DNA from: Leclercia pneumoniae
GTDB lineage: Bacteria; Pseudomonadota; Gammaproteobacteria; Enterobacterales; Enterobacteriaceae
Reading direction: 5' to 3'
DNA length: 64,000 nucleotides
NCBI RefSeq assembly: GCF_017348915.1
Contig: NZ_CP071383.1
Location: 496,001-560,000, forward strand
Shown here: piece by piece, positions 53,382 to 61,851 of the stretch
How positions within the stretch are numbered: position 1 is the stretch's first letter
Layout of the letters: every line of letters begins with the position of its first letter
Notes under the pieces: model-generated
Databases searched by the model: none
Told to the model about the DNA's origin: nothing
What the model saw: the letters and a program-made list of their open reading frames with translations, nothing else
Translations under genes and position numbers: made by a program

Positions 53382-54074
53382 ATGTATTACCGGAACGACG
53401 TCATCAGTTATTTGCAGTCTAATAAGATTCTCGCAGTGAAACTTGATCATGCGGTTGCAGGCGTAAAGATGGCGGTAACGAATCAAATCGAAACAATGGG
53501 TGCCGGTGCAACGCGGGCATTATATTACACATCATGCTTTACGGATGAGTATCAGGATGTGTGTAAAAGACAGCAAACTGAAGACCGGAGATTTTTATAT
53601 GGAGTAGTTAATCTTTTGCAACGAAAAGATGTTGTTTATGAATTGCTCAAAGTATATTTTGAGGAAATATTTAAAAATAAAACTGCTGAACAATTAGACA
53701 GAATCAAAAAGATGTTGATGGCTGCGAATGTTCATATTGCTGCTAGCTCTCTTTCCAGAGTCGGGTTCGCATTAGCTACGGCAACCTCCGTCGCTGTGGG
53801 CATGGGTCTTCGACTTGAAATGAGTGTCCTTGTAGGACGTATAGCTGGTATAGCTACAGTGGGGGTGAGTCTATATGGCATTGTTCAAAAGGCCGCCGAT
53901 AGCGCTCGTAGACTCGAATTCTCTTGTCCTGCTTATTACGCGACATTATATACGCAAGAGTTAGAAATGATGTATTTCTTGATTGAACCTCTATTTCAGC
54001 GTGCGGGTGCATTAAAAGCACATTGGGCTTCAGACGAGGAAGTTGCAGATATCATTGTAAGGATGATTCGGTAG
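53382..54074 (+). CDS. Membrane-associated hypothetical protein of the Hcp island
   Basis: 230 aa, preceded by AAGGAGCG. The N-terminal 110 residues are soluble and charged. Residues about 115-140 and 145-170 form two hydrophobic helices (ALATATSVAVGMGL, GRIAGIATVGVSLYGIV), followed by a helical tail ending in ADIIVRMIR. The codon use is more AT-rich than neighbours, indicating transfer. A helical hairpin in a mostly soluble protein is compatible with a pore-forming toxin or an immunity-type protein, but no family is recognised. It heads a three-gene unit with a small membrane protein and hcp. Confidence 0.75.
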   Translation: MYYRNDVISYLQSNKILAVKLDHAVAGVKMAVTNQIETMGAGATRALYYTSCFTDEYQDVCKRQQTEDRRFLYGVVNLLQRKDVVYELLKVYFEEIFKNKTAEQLDRIKKMLMAANVHIAASSLSRVGFALATATSVAVGMGLRLEMSVLVGRIAGIATVGVSLYGIVQKAADSARRLEFSCPAYYATLYTQELEMMYFLIEPLFQRAGALKAHWASDEEVADIIVRMIR

Positions 54075-54078
54075 GACA

Positions 54079-54264
54079 ATGATATACATTAAAAGAATGC
54101 TCCTTTGGTTAGGTCGACAACTGTTTGCATTATATGCGCCACAATTATGTGTGATCGTGTTTGCATTGTCATATATACATTTTTTTCGCGAGGGCCCACT
54201 CTGGCCTATTGGTCTCTTTGCGATTTTAATAATTTATATATTTGCACGTTATGTAAAGTGGTAA
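54079..54264 (+). CDS. Small membrane protein of the Hcp island
   Basis: 61 aa. Two hydrophobic segments (about 15-33 and 40-58) make it a small inner-membrane protein. It starts 4 bp after the preceding stop (GGTAGGACA as ribosome site), so the two are coupled. No family is recognised. Its size and position beside a possible membrane-active protein would suit an immunity factor; this is only inference. Confidence 0.65.
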   Translation: MIYIKRMLLWLGRQLFALYAPQLCVIVFALSYIHFFREGPLWPIGLFAILIIYIFARYVKW

Positions 54265-54299
54265 AGCGTTAACCTTCAACATTTTACTAAGGAAATAAT

Positions 54300-54779
54300 A
54301 TGTCTGCCCCCGCACACTTATGGCTAGAAGATGAAAACGGCTCTCCCATTGTCGGTAGCTGTTTAATGCCTCTGCGCTTAGGCTCCATTGAATTAAAGTC
54401 TTTCTCTCACAGCGTAACCATTCCCGTTGATCCCAACTGGGGCAAGCTCACCAGTACACGGGTTCACAGCCCTATTATTGTCGTCAAAGAGTTCGACCAG
54501 ACAACCCCGATCCTTTATCGCGCGGTGTGTGAGGGGCGCACGTTGAAGAGAGCAATCTTCAGGATGTACCGTATTCTGGAGTCCGGCATTGAGGCTGAAT
54601 ATTTCACTATCACGCTGGATAACGTAAAGCTGATAACGGTTTCGCCGTACCTGTCGCCTAATGGTCTGAGCAGCACGCACCTGGAGACGCTGGAATTACG
54701 TTATGAGTCGATAACCTGGAAGTATACGGAAGGCAATATTATCTATCGCGATAGGTGGAACGCTCAATGTATAAGCTAG
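54300..54779 (+). CDS. hcp: Orphan Hcp-family type VI secretion protein
   Basis: 159 aa, the normal Hcp length. The beta-barrel pattern is clear: N-terminal HLWLEDENGSPIVGSC, KSFSHSVTIPVD, SPIIVVKEFDQTTPILYRAVCEGRTL, ITLDNVKLITVSPY, and the family C-terminus LELRYESITWKYTEGN. Hcp forms hexameric rings stacked as the tube of T6SS and can carry effectors. AAGGAAATAAT precedes the ATG. No other T6SS core gene is in the window, so this is an orphan copy that would depend on a system elsewhere. Confidence 0.93.
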   Translation: MSAPAHLWLEDENGSPIVGSCLMPLRLGSIELKSFSHSVTIPVDPNWGKLTSTRVHSPIIVVKEFDQTTPILYRAVCEGRTLKRAIFRMYRILESGIEAEYFTITLDNVKLITVSPYLSPNGLSSTHLETLELRYESITWKYTEGNIIYRDRWNAQCIS

Positions 54780-54809
54780 TGCCCCTCTGCAAAGGGAGAA
54801 GGGCACTAG
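54776..54809. terminator. Hairpin between hcp and yjiA
   Basis: CTAGTGCCC (54776-54784) and GGGCACTAG (54801-54809) form a perfect 9-bp stem around a 16-base loop, between the convergent hcp and yjiA genes. It begins inside the hcp stop codon. There is no T-run of note. Confidence 0.6.
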
Positions 54810-54814
54810 TGTGT

Positions 54815-55768
54815 TTACTTACGCAGCCCCGCAAATGCCGCCCGAATCTCCTCTTCCGGCAGCGCAATGCCAATAAACACCATCACGCTGTGCGGCGCTT
54901 CTTCGCCCCAGGGTCTGTCCCAGTCGGCGCTATAGAGTCGCTGCACGCCCTGGAACAGCAGACGGTTCGGCTCCCCGTCGATCCATAGCATGCCTTTATA
55001 GCGCAGCAGCTTGTCCGCGAACGACAACAGCAGGTTCTCCATCACTCGGGAGACTTCGCTGATATCCACCGGGTAATCCAGTTCTACCACAATCGACGAG
55101 ACGTCATTTTGCTTGTCGCCCATAAAGTGAAAGCGCGGTTTTGAGGTGACGTTCTCTTCCAGCATAAAGCCGTTGGTGTTGAACAGTTGTGCCAGGTCAA
55201 TATCGCCGTGCGTCACGGTGTAAATCGGGGCGCGTGAGTTAATGCGCGTCAACCGCTCGCGCAGTTTCTCGCTGTCGCCTGCCACGTCGGTTTTGGTGAG
55301 CAGGATACGGTCCGCGTAGCCTACCTGCGACTGGGCGATGGTGAACTGGTTCATCTGCTCGTCGGCATGCACTGCATCCACCAGAGCGATCACCCCGTCG
55401 AGCAGATAGCGCTGGCAGAGGATCTCATGCGAGAAGAAGGTCTGGATAATCGGGCCGGGATCGGCCATGCCGGTGCACTCAATCACCAGGCGGTCGAAGT
55501 CGATCTCCCCGCGATCGCGGCTATCGAGTAGATCCAGCAGGGCGTCTTCGAGTTCGTTAGAGCGGGTGCAGCAGATGCAGCCGTTGGTGAGGGTTTTGAT
55601 CTGGGTGGCGCGATCGCCAATCAGTTGATCGTCAACGGACACTTCACCAAATTCGTTCTCGATGACGGCGATTTTGAAACCGTGCTGTTCGTTGAGGATG
55701 TGGCGCAGCAGGGTCGTTTTACCGGCGCCAAGAAAGCCGGTGAGCAGAGTAACGGCAATCGGGGTCAT
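54815..55768 (-). CDS. yjiA: YjiA, CobW/COG0523-type metal-binding GTPase
   Basis: 317 aa from ATG 55768 (AAAGGAGAG upstream), one residue from the E. coli length. Walker A is GFLGAGKTTLL near the N-terminus. The metal site CxCC is TNGCICC, Walker B is in LVIECTG, and the base motif is TKTD. The C-terminal CobW_C domain is about 210-315. YjiA binds transition metals and hydrolyses GTP, acting as a metal chaperone by family. It lies downstream of yjiX and btsT as in E. coli. Confidence 0.96.
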   Translation of the reverse strand: MTPIAVTLLTGFLGAGKTTLLRHILNEQHGFKIAVIENEFGEVSVDDQLIGDRATQIKTLTNGCICCTRSNELEDALLDLLDSRDRGEIDFDRLVIECTGMADPGPIIQTFFSHEILCQRYLLDGVIALVDAVHADEQMNQFTIAQSQVGYADRILLTKTDVAGDSEKLRERLTRINSRAPIYTVTHGDIDLAQLFNTNGFMLEENVTSKPRFHFMGDKQNDVSSIVVELDYPVDISEVSRVMENLLLSFADKLLRYKGMLWIDGEPNRLLFQGVQRLYSADWDRPWGEEAPHSVMVFIGIALPEEEIRAAFAGLRK

Positions 55769-55778
55769 GGTCTCTCCT

Positions 55779-55982
55779 TTAGCAGCAGCGAACGCCGCCT
55801 TCTCCACTTCCGCCGTAGCGCGCTTCTTGTCGCTCGCGGAAGAATTCGGTGTAGGTCATGTACGGCTTATCCGGGTGGTTGGTCTTCATATGTTCAACGT
55901 AGTTGTCATAGTCCGGAATGCCAATCAGCATTTTCGCCGCCTGACCGAGGTATTTTTTTGCTTCGCCTAAATTACCAAACAT
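55779..55982 (-). CDS. yjiX: YjiX, YbdD/YjiX-family small protein
   Basis: 67 aa, the E. coli length. The family pattern [30 protein letters not shown]-type core and the Cys-Cys C-terminus are present. It always accompanies btsT/cstA-type pyruvate and peptide transporters and is thought to assist them; the exact role is unknown. It lies between btsT and yjiA, 10 bp before yjiA. Confidence 0.95.
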   Translation of the reverse strand: MFGNLGEAKKYLGQAAKMLIGIPDYDNYVEHMKTNHPDKPYMTYTEFFRERQEARYGGSGEGGVRCC

Positions 55983-55996
55983 TATGCCTTCCAGAC

Positions 55997-56033
55997 AAAA
56001 AAGCCCGGCGAGGGAGAAAAGAGCGCGCCGGGC
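55997..56033 (-). terminator. Rho-independent terminator between btsT and yjiX
   Basis: Read on the minus strand, GCCCGGCG (complement of 56033-56026) pairs with CGCCGGGC (complement of 56010-56003) and is followed by a T-run (complement of 56002-55997). It would end or attenuate transcription from btsT before yjiX. Confidence 0.8.
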
Positions 56034-56036
56034 AGT

Positions 56037-56078
56037 CCCCTCTCCCTTGAGGGAGAGGGTTAGGGTGAGGGGGAAGGT
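56037..56078. repeat. CCCTCTCCCT palindromic intergenic repeat
   Basis: CCCTCTCCCT (56038-56047) and AGGGAGAGGG (56050-56059) form a palindrome followed by TTAGGGTGAGGGGG. The same family appears at 61777-61851. It lies just after the btsT stop. Confidence 0.7.
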
Positions 56079-58232
56079 TTAATGGTGTGAAGAGGTCTTC
56101 ACGCCGCCTTCCGGTACCGGCACGTATGGGGTCTCTTTATCCGTACGACCGTCGGTATTACGCACTTTCATCCAGGTTTTGATGCCGTAGAAGATAATGC
56201 TATACACCACCACCAGGAACAGAATACTCAGACCTGCGTTGGTATAGTTGTTCACCACGATATGGTTCATGTTGGCAATCTGCTGCGCGGTCAGATCCGC
56301 GCCGCCAGCGGCAATCTTCTCTTTGTACTGGTTAGCCATAAAGAAGAAGCCTTCCAGCTGTGGGTTGGAACTGAAGAGCTTCAGGCCCAGCGCCCAGGTC
56401 GTGCAGAGCAGCAGCCAGCAGGCCGGTACTACCGTCACCCAGATGTATTTGGTGCGCTTCATCTTCACCAGTACCACGGTGCCAAGCACCAGCGCCACGG
56501 CCGCCAGCATCTGGTTAGAGATACCGAACAGCGGCCACAGGCTCTTCACGCCGCCCAGTGGATCGACCACGCCCTGATACAGCAGGTAACCCCACAGACC
56601 GACGCAGCCCGCGGTACCCAGAACGCCCGCCACCAGGGAATCGGTTTTCTTCAGGAACGGCACGAAGTTACCGAGTAAATCCTGCAGCATAAAGCGGCCT
56701 GCACGGGTACCCGCGTCCAGCGCGGTGAGGATAAACAGCGCTTCAAACAGAATACCGAAGTGGTACCAGAAGCCCATGTCCGCCCACGGCAGCACTTTGT
56801 GGAAAACGTGGGCGATACCCACAGCCAGCGTCGGTGCGCCGCCAGCACGGTTCAGTACCGATGGTTCGCCGATGTCTTTCGCGGTCTGCATGATCTGCTC
56901 AGGCGAGATCACAAAGCCCCAGGAGCTGACGGTTGCCGCCGCATGTGCGCTGGCCTCTCTCAGCTGCGCCATGATCATTGCGGTATTTTCGCCGCCCATC
57001 TCATGCAGGTTTGGCATGGTGATGCCCAGACCGGCTGGCGGGGTGTTCATCGCAAAGTAGAGACCCGGTTCGATAATGGAGGCTGCAACCAGCGCCATGA
57101 TCGCCACAAAGGACTCCATCAGCATCGCGCCATAACCGATAAAGCGCGCGTCAGTTTCGTTAGCCATCAGCTTCGGCGTGGTGCCGGAAGCGATGAGTGC
57201 GTGGAAGCCAGACACGGCGCCACAGGCGATGGTGATAAACAGGAACGGGAACAGCGCCCCCTTCCACAGCGGACCGGTACCATCGATGTACTGGGTGACC
57301 GCCGGCATTTTCAGCTCAGGGTTGATGATCACAATCCCGATCGCCAGGCCCACGATAACGCCGATTTTCAGGAAGGTGGCCAGATAGTCACGCGGGGCCA
57401 GGATCAGCCAGACCGGCAGCAGGGCGGAGATGAACGCATAGCCAATCAGCGCAAAGGTAATGGTGGTGTCTTTGAAGGTCAGTGCCGGGCCCCAGTAAGG
57501 GTCGTGGGCGATGATGCCGCCAAAGTAGATTGAGGCCACCAGCAGCACGATACCAATCACCGACACCTCGCCTACGCGGCCAGGGCGCAGGAAGCGCATG
57601 TAAATGCCCATAAAGAGCGCAATTGGTACGGTAGAGCAGACGGTAAAGACGCCCCACGGACTTTCAGCCAGCGCTTTCACCACGATCAGGGCCAGCACCG
57701 CGAGGATGATGATCATAATCAGGAAGCAGCCGAACAGGGCGATAGTCCCCGGCACGCGGCCCATCTCTTCTTTGATCATCTCACCCAGCGAGGAGCCGTT
57801 ACGGCGCGAGGAGATAAACAGCACCATAAAGTCCTGCACCGCGCCTGCCAGCACTACGCCTGCGAGCAGCCAGAGGGTACCCGGCAGGTAGCCCATCTGC
57901 GCGGCCAGTACCGGGCCGACCAGCGGACCCGCGCCGGCGATCGCGGCAAAGTGGTGGCCAAACAGCACGTAGCGGTTAGTTGGCACGTAGTTCAGGCCGT
58001 CATTATTAATGACCGCCGGGGTAGCGCGCGTAGGGTCGAGCTTCATGACCTTCTGCGCGATGTATAAGCTGTAGTAGCGGTAGGCCACTAAATAGACAGA
58101 GACGGAGGCGACCACGATCCACAGGGCGCTAACGTGCTCGCCCCGGCGTAGTGCAACCACTGCCAGACAGAAAGCGCCGAGGATCCCGAGGAGCGCCCAG
58201 GGCACGTGCTTAAGTAGTTTTTTGGTATCCAT
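56079..58232 (-). CDS. btsT: BtsT (YjiY) pyruvate:H+ symporter, CstA family
   Basis: 717 aa with about 18 membrane helices. It matches E. coli BtsT, the high-affinity pyruvate uptake carrier induced through BtsSR, across its length (DTKKLLKHVPWALLGILG at the N-terminus, LVGPVLAAQMGYLPGTLW, TTPKLMANETDARFIGYGAML). BtsT brings in pyruvate during nutrient limitation. It is followed by a terminator and by yjiX and yjiA, the conserved trio. Confidence 0.97.
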   Translation of the reverse strand: MDTKKLLKHVPWALLGILGAFCLAVVALRRGEHVSALWIVVASVSVYLVAYRYYSLYIAQKVMKLDPTRATPAVINNDGLNYVPTNRYVLFGHHFAAIAGAGPLVGPVLAAQMGYLPGTLWLLAGVVLAGAVQDFMVLFISSRRNGSSLGEMIKEEMGRVPGTIALFGCFLIMIIILAVLALIVVKALAESPWGVFTVCSTVPIALFMGIYMRFLRPGRVGEVSVIGIVLLVASIYFGGIIAHDPYWGPALTFKDTTITFALIGYAFISALLPVWLILAPRDYLATFLKIGVIVGLAIGIVIINPELKMPAVTQYIDGTGPLWKGALFPFLFITIACGAVSGFHALIASGTTPKLMANETDARFIGYGAMLMESFVAIMALVAASIIEPGLYFAMNTPPAGLGITMPNLHEMGGENTAMIMAQLREASAHAAATVSSWGFVISPEQIMQTAKDIGEPSVLNRAGGAPTLAVGIAHVFHKVLPWADMGFWYHFGILFEALFILTALDAGTRAGRFMLQDLLGNFVPFLKKTDSLVAGVLGTAGCVGLWGYLLYQGVVDPLGGVKSLWPLFGISNQMLAAVALVLGTVVLVKMKRTKYIWVTVVPACWLLLCTTWALGLKLFSSNPQLEGFFFMANQYKEKIAAGGADLTAQQIANMNHIVVNNYTNAGLSILFLVVVYSIIFYGIKTWMKVRNTDGRTDKETPYVPVPEGGVKTSSHH

Positions 58233-58447
58233 AATAAGACCTGGTTTTTTAGCTGAAAAAAGGGTCAGGGTATGTTGTAGATGTAGTGAGTAATGCTACG
58301 GCGATCGTGCCAGATCCCCGCGCGCGTAAAGGACGGTAAATGCGTGAGTGGTTAAATGGGGCGATGAACGGTCAAAAAAGAGGGCGAGCGGTTGAGGCTC
58401 GCCGTGTGGGAAGGAGAGAGTGTGATAAGGATCACGCAGCCTGCGGG
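58233..58447. promoter_or_regulatory. btsT upstream region
   Basis: 215 bp without a gene. It should hold the btsT promoter and a BtsR-type activator site on the minus strand; I could not place them reliably. The left end has AAAAAACCAGGTCTTATTATGG with the btsT ATG. Confidence 0.3.
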
Positions 58448-59335
58448 TCAGGTTTCGGGCGTCAGGTAGCTCTCCAGCGTTTTGACCATCTTTTGCTTAA
58501 GCCACGCGGGCTCCAGTACCTGAATATTGGGCAGCCAGTAGAAAATCAGCGGCAGGATCTGATTCTCGTGTGCCGCCATGCAGCGAATAGTGGTGCCCTG
58601 AGCGTGATCTTCCAGAATCTCTTGCTGCGGCAGCAAATTGCGGCGGCGAAAGTAGTGCGAGATAGTATTGTTAATAAATATTTTCACTTCGAAAGTATCT
58701 TCCGCAACCCACGGGCTAAGGTTCTTTTCCAGCAGCGCTATCGCGTGTTCTTCAGGGCTAAAAGTGGCATTCTGAATATCGAGCCATTTAATCTGGCTTA
58801 AAGAAAACGATTTCAAACGGCCATTTTCAGTCGCCTGCAAATACCAGATGTTCTTTTTGTTAATCAGTTTATAGGGGTGAACAGTACGATTTTTGTCTTT
58901 ATAAACGATCTTGCAAACATTACGATTTTTAATCGATTTCTCAATCGACGGTAAATATCGTCGGATATCGTTTTCGACCGAATGTTCGGCATCATTGTTA
59001 AGGATTTGAATATAACTCTCGTCGACGCGTGACTCCAGTTTTTGCCAGAACTCCGTGCCTCTGTCCGGAAAAAAGCTATCGGCATTCAGGAAGTTAGCGA
59101 TGGTGTGGTGCAACCCCTGTCCGGCTGAGTTTTGTACTGCGTGGATTAAGCGGTATTGTCCGCCTCCGGTATGTTCAACAATAGGGGAGAGCGCATTGAG
59201 GTCCCGATAGACTGTCCGCTCAGTAATATTAAATTTGTGCATCAGGGCATGTCGGCTAACCACACCGTGTAAATGCAGCTCCATCAGAATATCGACCAGC
59301 CTCTCCGCTGATCGACTCCTGCTCGGAATTGTCAT
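58448..59335 (-). CDS. HTH/WYL-domain transcriptional regulator (YafY type)
   Basis: 295 aa from ATG 59335 (CGGGAAC upstream). The N-terminal HTH_11 winged helix (RSAERLVDILMELHLHGVVSRHALMHKFNITERTVYRDLNAL) is followed by a WYL domain (about 140-290) with VHPYKLINKKNIWYLQA in which WYL appears. WYL regulators sense small ligands or nucleic acids; its target is unknown. Its base use is more AT-rich than the neighbouring btsT and hpa genes. It lies between them, on the same strand, with its own 5' region. Confidence 0.88.
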   Translation of the reverse strand: MTIPSRSRSAERLVDILMELHLHGVVSRHALMHKFNITERTVYRDLNALSPIVEHTGGGQYRLIHAVQNSAGQGLHHTIANFLNADSFFPDRGTEFWQKLESRVDESYIQILNNDAEHSVENDIRRYLPSIEKSIKNRNVCKIVYKDKNRTVHPYKLINKKNIWYLQATENGRLKSFSLSQIKWLDIQNATFSPEEHAIALLEKNLSPWVAEDTFEVKIFINNTISHYFRRRNLLPQQEILEDHAQGTTIRCMAAHENQILPLIFYWLPNIQVLEPAWLKQKMVKTLESYLTPET

Positions 59336-59540
59336 AATAAAGTTCCCGTAAACTAAAGCATTGCTGTGAATTATGCCCACGCTGCTGACAAAATATGTCA
59401 GCCGTGTCAATGACATGAAAATTTCTCTTATGGATATATATAACGGCGTGATTTGCGATAAACATTAATGCTTTTTGTGCAGGAGAGGAAAAGAGAGGAA
59501 ATTTTGCGCTGGTCATCAAAGAATGCCAGCGCAGAGAGGG

Positions 59541-60053
59541 TTAAAGCGCGGCTTCCAGTGCCATCATGACCGGGTGGAAACGGCGTTTAAAGTAGATGAG
59601 CCCGTGGCCCTCTTCAGCCAGGACAATATTTTTGATCACCACCAGATAGACCAGATGGGTACCGATGGTCTGTACCTGGCTGATTTCGCCTTCAAGGCTT
59701 GCCAGCGCCCCTTTTAGTAGCGGCTGACCCAGCAGCCCTTTCTGCCAGCAGGAGAGGCTGAACCGCTCTTCCATCGCCATGCCAGTCATCCCGGCGAAGT
59801 GGCGGGCCATCAGCTCCTGTTCATGGTTTAGCACGTTAATGCACAGTTTGCCGTTACCCTGAAAGACCGGGTTCATGGCGCTATTGGCATTGAGGCACAC
59901 CATTACGGACGGTGGCGTATCAGTAACCGAGCAGACCGCCGTCGCGGTAATGCCACAGCGTCCCGCCTCACCCTCAGTGGTGACAATGTTGACCGCCGCC
60001 GACAGGCTGGCCATCGCGTCGCGAAAACGCAGGCGTTGTTCATCTAATTGCAT
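59541..60053 (-). CDS. hpaC: HpaC, flavin reductase of 4-hydroxyphenylacetate 3-monooxygenase
   Basis: 170 aa from ATG 60053, the length of E. coli HpaC. The flavin-reductase-like domain has ASLSAAVNIVTTEGEAGRCGITATAVCSVTDTPPSVMVCLN, a standard family N-terminus, and HLVYLVVIKNIV. It reduces FAD with NADH and supplies it to HpaB. A longer frame to 60221 has no support. It is the second gene of hpaBC, 17 bp after hpaB. Confidence 0.96.
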   Translation of the reverse strand: MQLDEQRLRFRDAMASLSAAVNIVTTEGEAGRCGITATAVCSVTDTPPSVMVCLNANSAMNPVFQGNGKLCINVLNHEQELMARHFAGMTGMAMEERFSLSCWQKGLLGQPLLKGALASLEGEISQVQTIGTHLVYLVVIKNIVLAEEGHGLIYFKRRFHPVMMALEAAL

Positions 60054-60070
60054 TGAAACCTCCCGCTGCG

Positions 60071-61633
60071 TTATTTCAGCAGCTTGTCCAGCATGTTGAT
60101 ATCGGAGTTGTTGTGCAGGTGCGGCACGGTCCAGCCGTGCTGGTCGTACTCGGACATGCAGCGGTCGACCATCGCCATCATCTTGTCCATGTTGCCGGAG
60201 CTTTGCGCCTGGCGCAGGCACTGCAGGCGGATCTCATCCTGGCTGCCGGAGTAGTTGATCTCATACAGCTCGTGGCGGCCACCGAATTCGCTGCCGATGG
60301 CATCCCACATCAGTTTCAGGATCTTGATGCGCTCGACGTGATCCATACCGTTGGAGCCACGCACGTACTTCGCCAGATACTGGTCGATCTGCGGGTTGTT
60401 GAGATCCCGGGCGCTGGACGGCAGGTAGATCAGGCCGCTGGTGACGTTGCGCTCAATAATATTTTTGATTTTGGCGTAGGCCATTGGGGCCATCACGCGG
60501 TAGGTCTGGAGCGCCGCGTGGTCCGGCAGGTACGCACCGTTGACCCACGGGGTCGCCTCCGAGCACATGGAGTCGCTCAATGCCCAGAACATGTTGCGCC
60601 AGGCCACTACTTCGCCAAGATCGGCCTGCACGCCGCGAAACTCTAGGGTGCCGGTACACTCCAGCGATTTTTTCAGCAGGGCGGTGATGAAATCGAGCTT
60701 CACCGCCAGACGTACGCAGGCCTGCAGCGGGTACATGCGGGCAAATCCTCCCTCCATGGTCCAGCGGCGGCAGCGATCGAAATCGCGGTAGATCAGCACG
60801 TTCTCCCACGGGATCAGCACATGATCCATCACCAGGATCGCATCGTTCTCGTCGAAGCGGCTGGAGAGTGGATAGTCATACGGCGAGCCGGTGGCACCGG
60901 CCACCATCTCGTAGGAGGCGCGGGAGATCAGCTTCACGCCCTCGGCATCCATCGGCGCGACGAACATCAGCGCGAAGTCCGGGTTTTCGCCCATCACCTG
61001 TGCGGAGCCAAAGCCGATCATGTTGTAGTGGGTCAGCGCCGAGTTGGTTGCCACCACTTTCGCGCCGCTGACGATGATCCCCGCGTCGGTCTCTTTCTCC
61101 AGCTTGATGTAGACATCTTTAACCTCGTCCGCCGGTTTGTGGCGGTCGATCGGCGGGTTGACGATGGCGTGGTTAAAGTACAGGCCGGTCTCCTGAATGC
61201 GGGTGTACCAGTTACGGGCGTTCTGCTCGAACTGGCCGTAGAACGCCGGGTTAGCCCCCAGCGCGCAGCCGAAAGCCGCTTTGTAGTCAGGCGTGCGGCC
61301 CATCCAGCCGTAGCTCAGGCGGGACCACTCGGCGATGGCATCACGCTGCTGGCGCAGGTCATCGGCGCTTTTCGCCACCCGGAAGAATTTGTGGGTGTAA
61401 CCGCCGCTGCCGGTGTCGGTGCCCCAGCAGAGGGTATCCTGCATCTCAGGCTTGTGCAGCGCGTCGTACATCTGTGCGATAGACGCCGCCGCGTTACGAA
61501 ATGCCGGATGGGTAGTGACGTCTTTAACGCGTTCGCCGTAGATATAAATCTCGCGGCCATCCTGCAGGCTTTTTAAATACTCTTCGCCGGTGAGCGGGCG
61601 TTTGGCATCGGCGCGGAAATCTTCAGGCTTCAT
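60071..61633 (-). CDS. hpaB: HpaB, 4-hydroxyphenylacetate 3-monooxygenase oxygenase component
   Basis: 520 aa, as in E. coli. It matches HpaB closely over the whole length (N-terminus KPEDFRADAKRPLTGEEYL, active-site SPYDYPLSSRFDENDAILV region). It is a FADH2-dependent two-component enzyme that converts 4-hydroxyphenylacetate to homoprotocatechuate. GGTCCC precedes the ATG; hpaC follows, and the HpaA activator gene lies 177 bp upstream in the same direction. Confidence 0.97.
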   Translation of the reverse strand: MKPEDFRADAKRPLTGEEYLKSLQDGREIYIYGERVKDVTTHPAFRNAAASIAQMYDALHKPEMQDTLCWGTDTGSGGYTHKFFRVAKSADDLRQQRDAIAEWSRLSYGWMGRTPDYKAAFGCALGANPAFYGQFEQNARNWYTRIQETGLYFNHAIVNPPIDRHKPADEVKDVYIKLEKETDAGIIVSGAKVVATNSALTHYNMIGFGSAQVMGENPDFALMFVAPMDAEGVKLISRASYEMVAGATGSPYDYPLSSRFDENDAILVMDHVLIPWENVLIYRDFDRCRRWTMEGGFARMYPLQACVRLAVKLDFITALLKKSLECTGTLEFRGVQADLGEVVAWRNMFWALSDSMCSEATPWVNGAYLPDHAALQTYRVMAPMAYAKIKNIIERNVTSGLIYLPSSARDLNNPQIDQYLAKYVRGSNGMDHVERIKILKLMWDAIGSEFGGRHELYEINYSGSQDEIRLQCLRQAQSSGNMDKMMAMVDRCMSEYDQHGWTVPHLHNNSDINMLDKLLK

Positions 61634-61776
61634 AGGGACCTCGTATCGGAAGATGTTTGTTAAATTTATGTTTTGTTTTTGTTGTTTAATTGAAGCTTGA
61701 GAGGGAGGGAACGTGAAGGGACGATTGGGACAACGGCGGGTACTTTTCGGGTGAGATCGGGTTTTGTGATCGCTGT
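61634..61776 (-). promoter_or_regulatory. hpaBC promoter region
   Basis: About 143 bp between the palindromic repeat and the hpaB start, AT-rich near 61655-61695. In E. coli the hpaBC promoter is activated by HpaA and CRP; corresponding sites should lie here, but I could not delimit them. Confidence 0.4.
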
Positions 61777-61851
61777 CCCCTCACCCTAACCCTCTCCCCA
61801 AAGGGAACAGTTACACCCTCTCCCCTTTGGGGAGAGGGCCGGGGTGAGGGG
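61777..61851. repeat. Large palindromic CCCTCACCC repeat overlapping hpaA
   Basis: CCCCTCACCCTAACCCTCTCC on the left and GGAGAGGGCCGGGGTGAGGGG on the right form an imperfect palindrome of about 75 bp. It is two inverted copies of the intergenic repeat also found at 56037-56078. The hpaA stop codon and last 14 codons lie in its right arm. Confidence 0.75.

Noticed and set aside
53277-53486. Minus-strand frame at the left of the Hcp island
   Set aside because: It overlaps the real gene start at 53382, has no ribosome site and no recognisable pattern.
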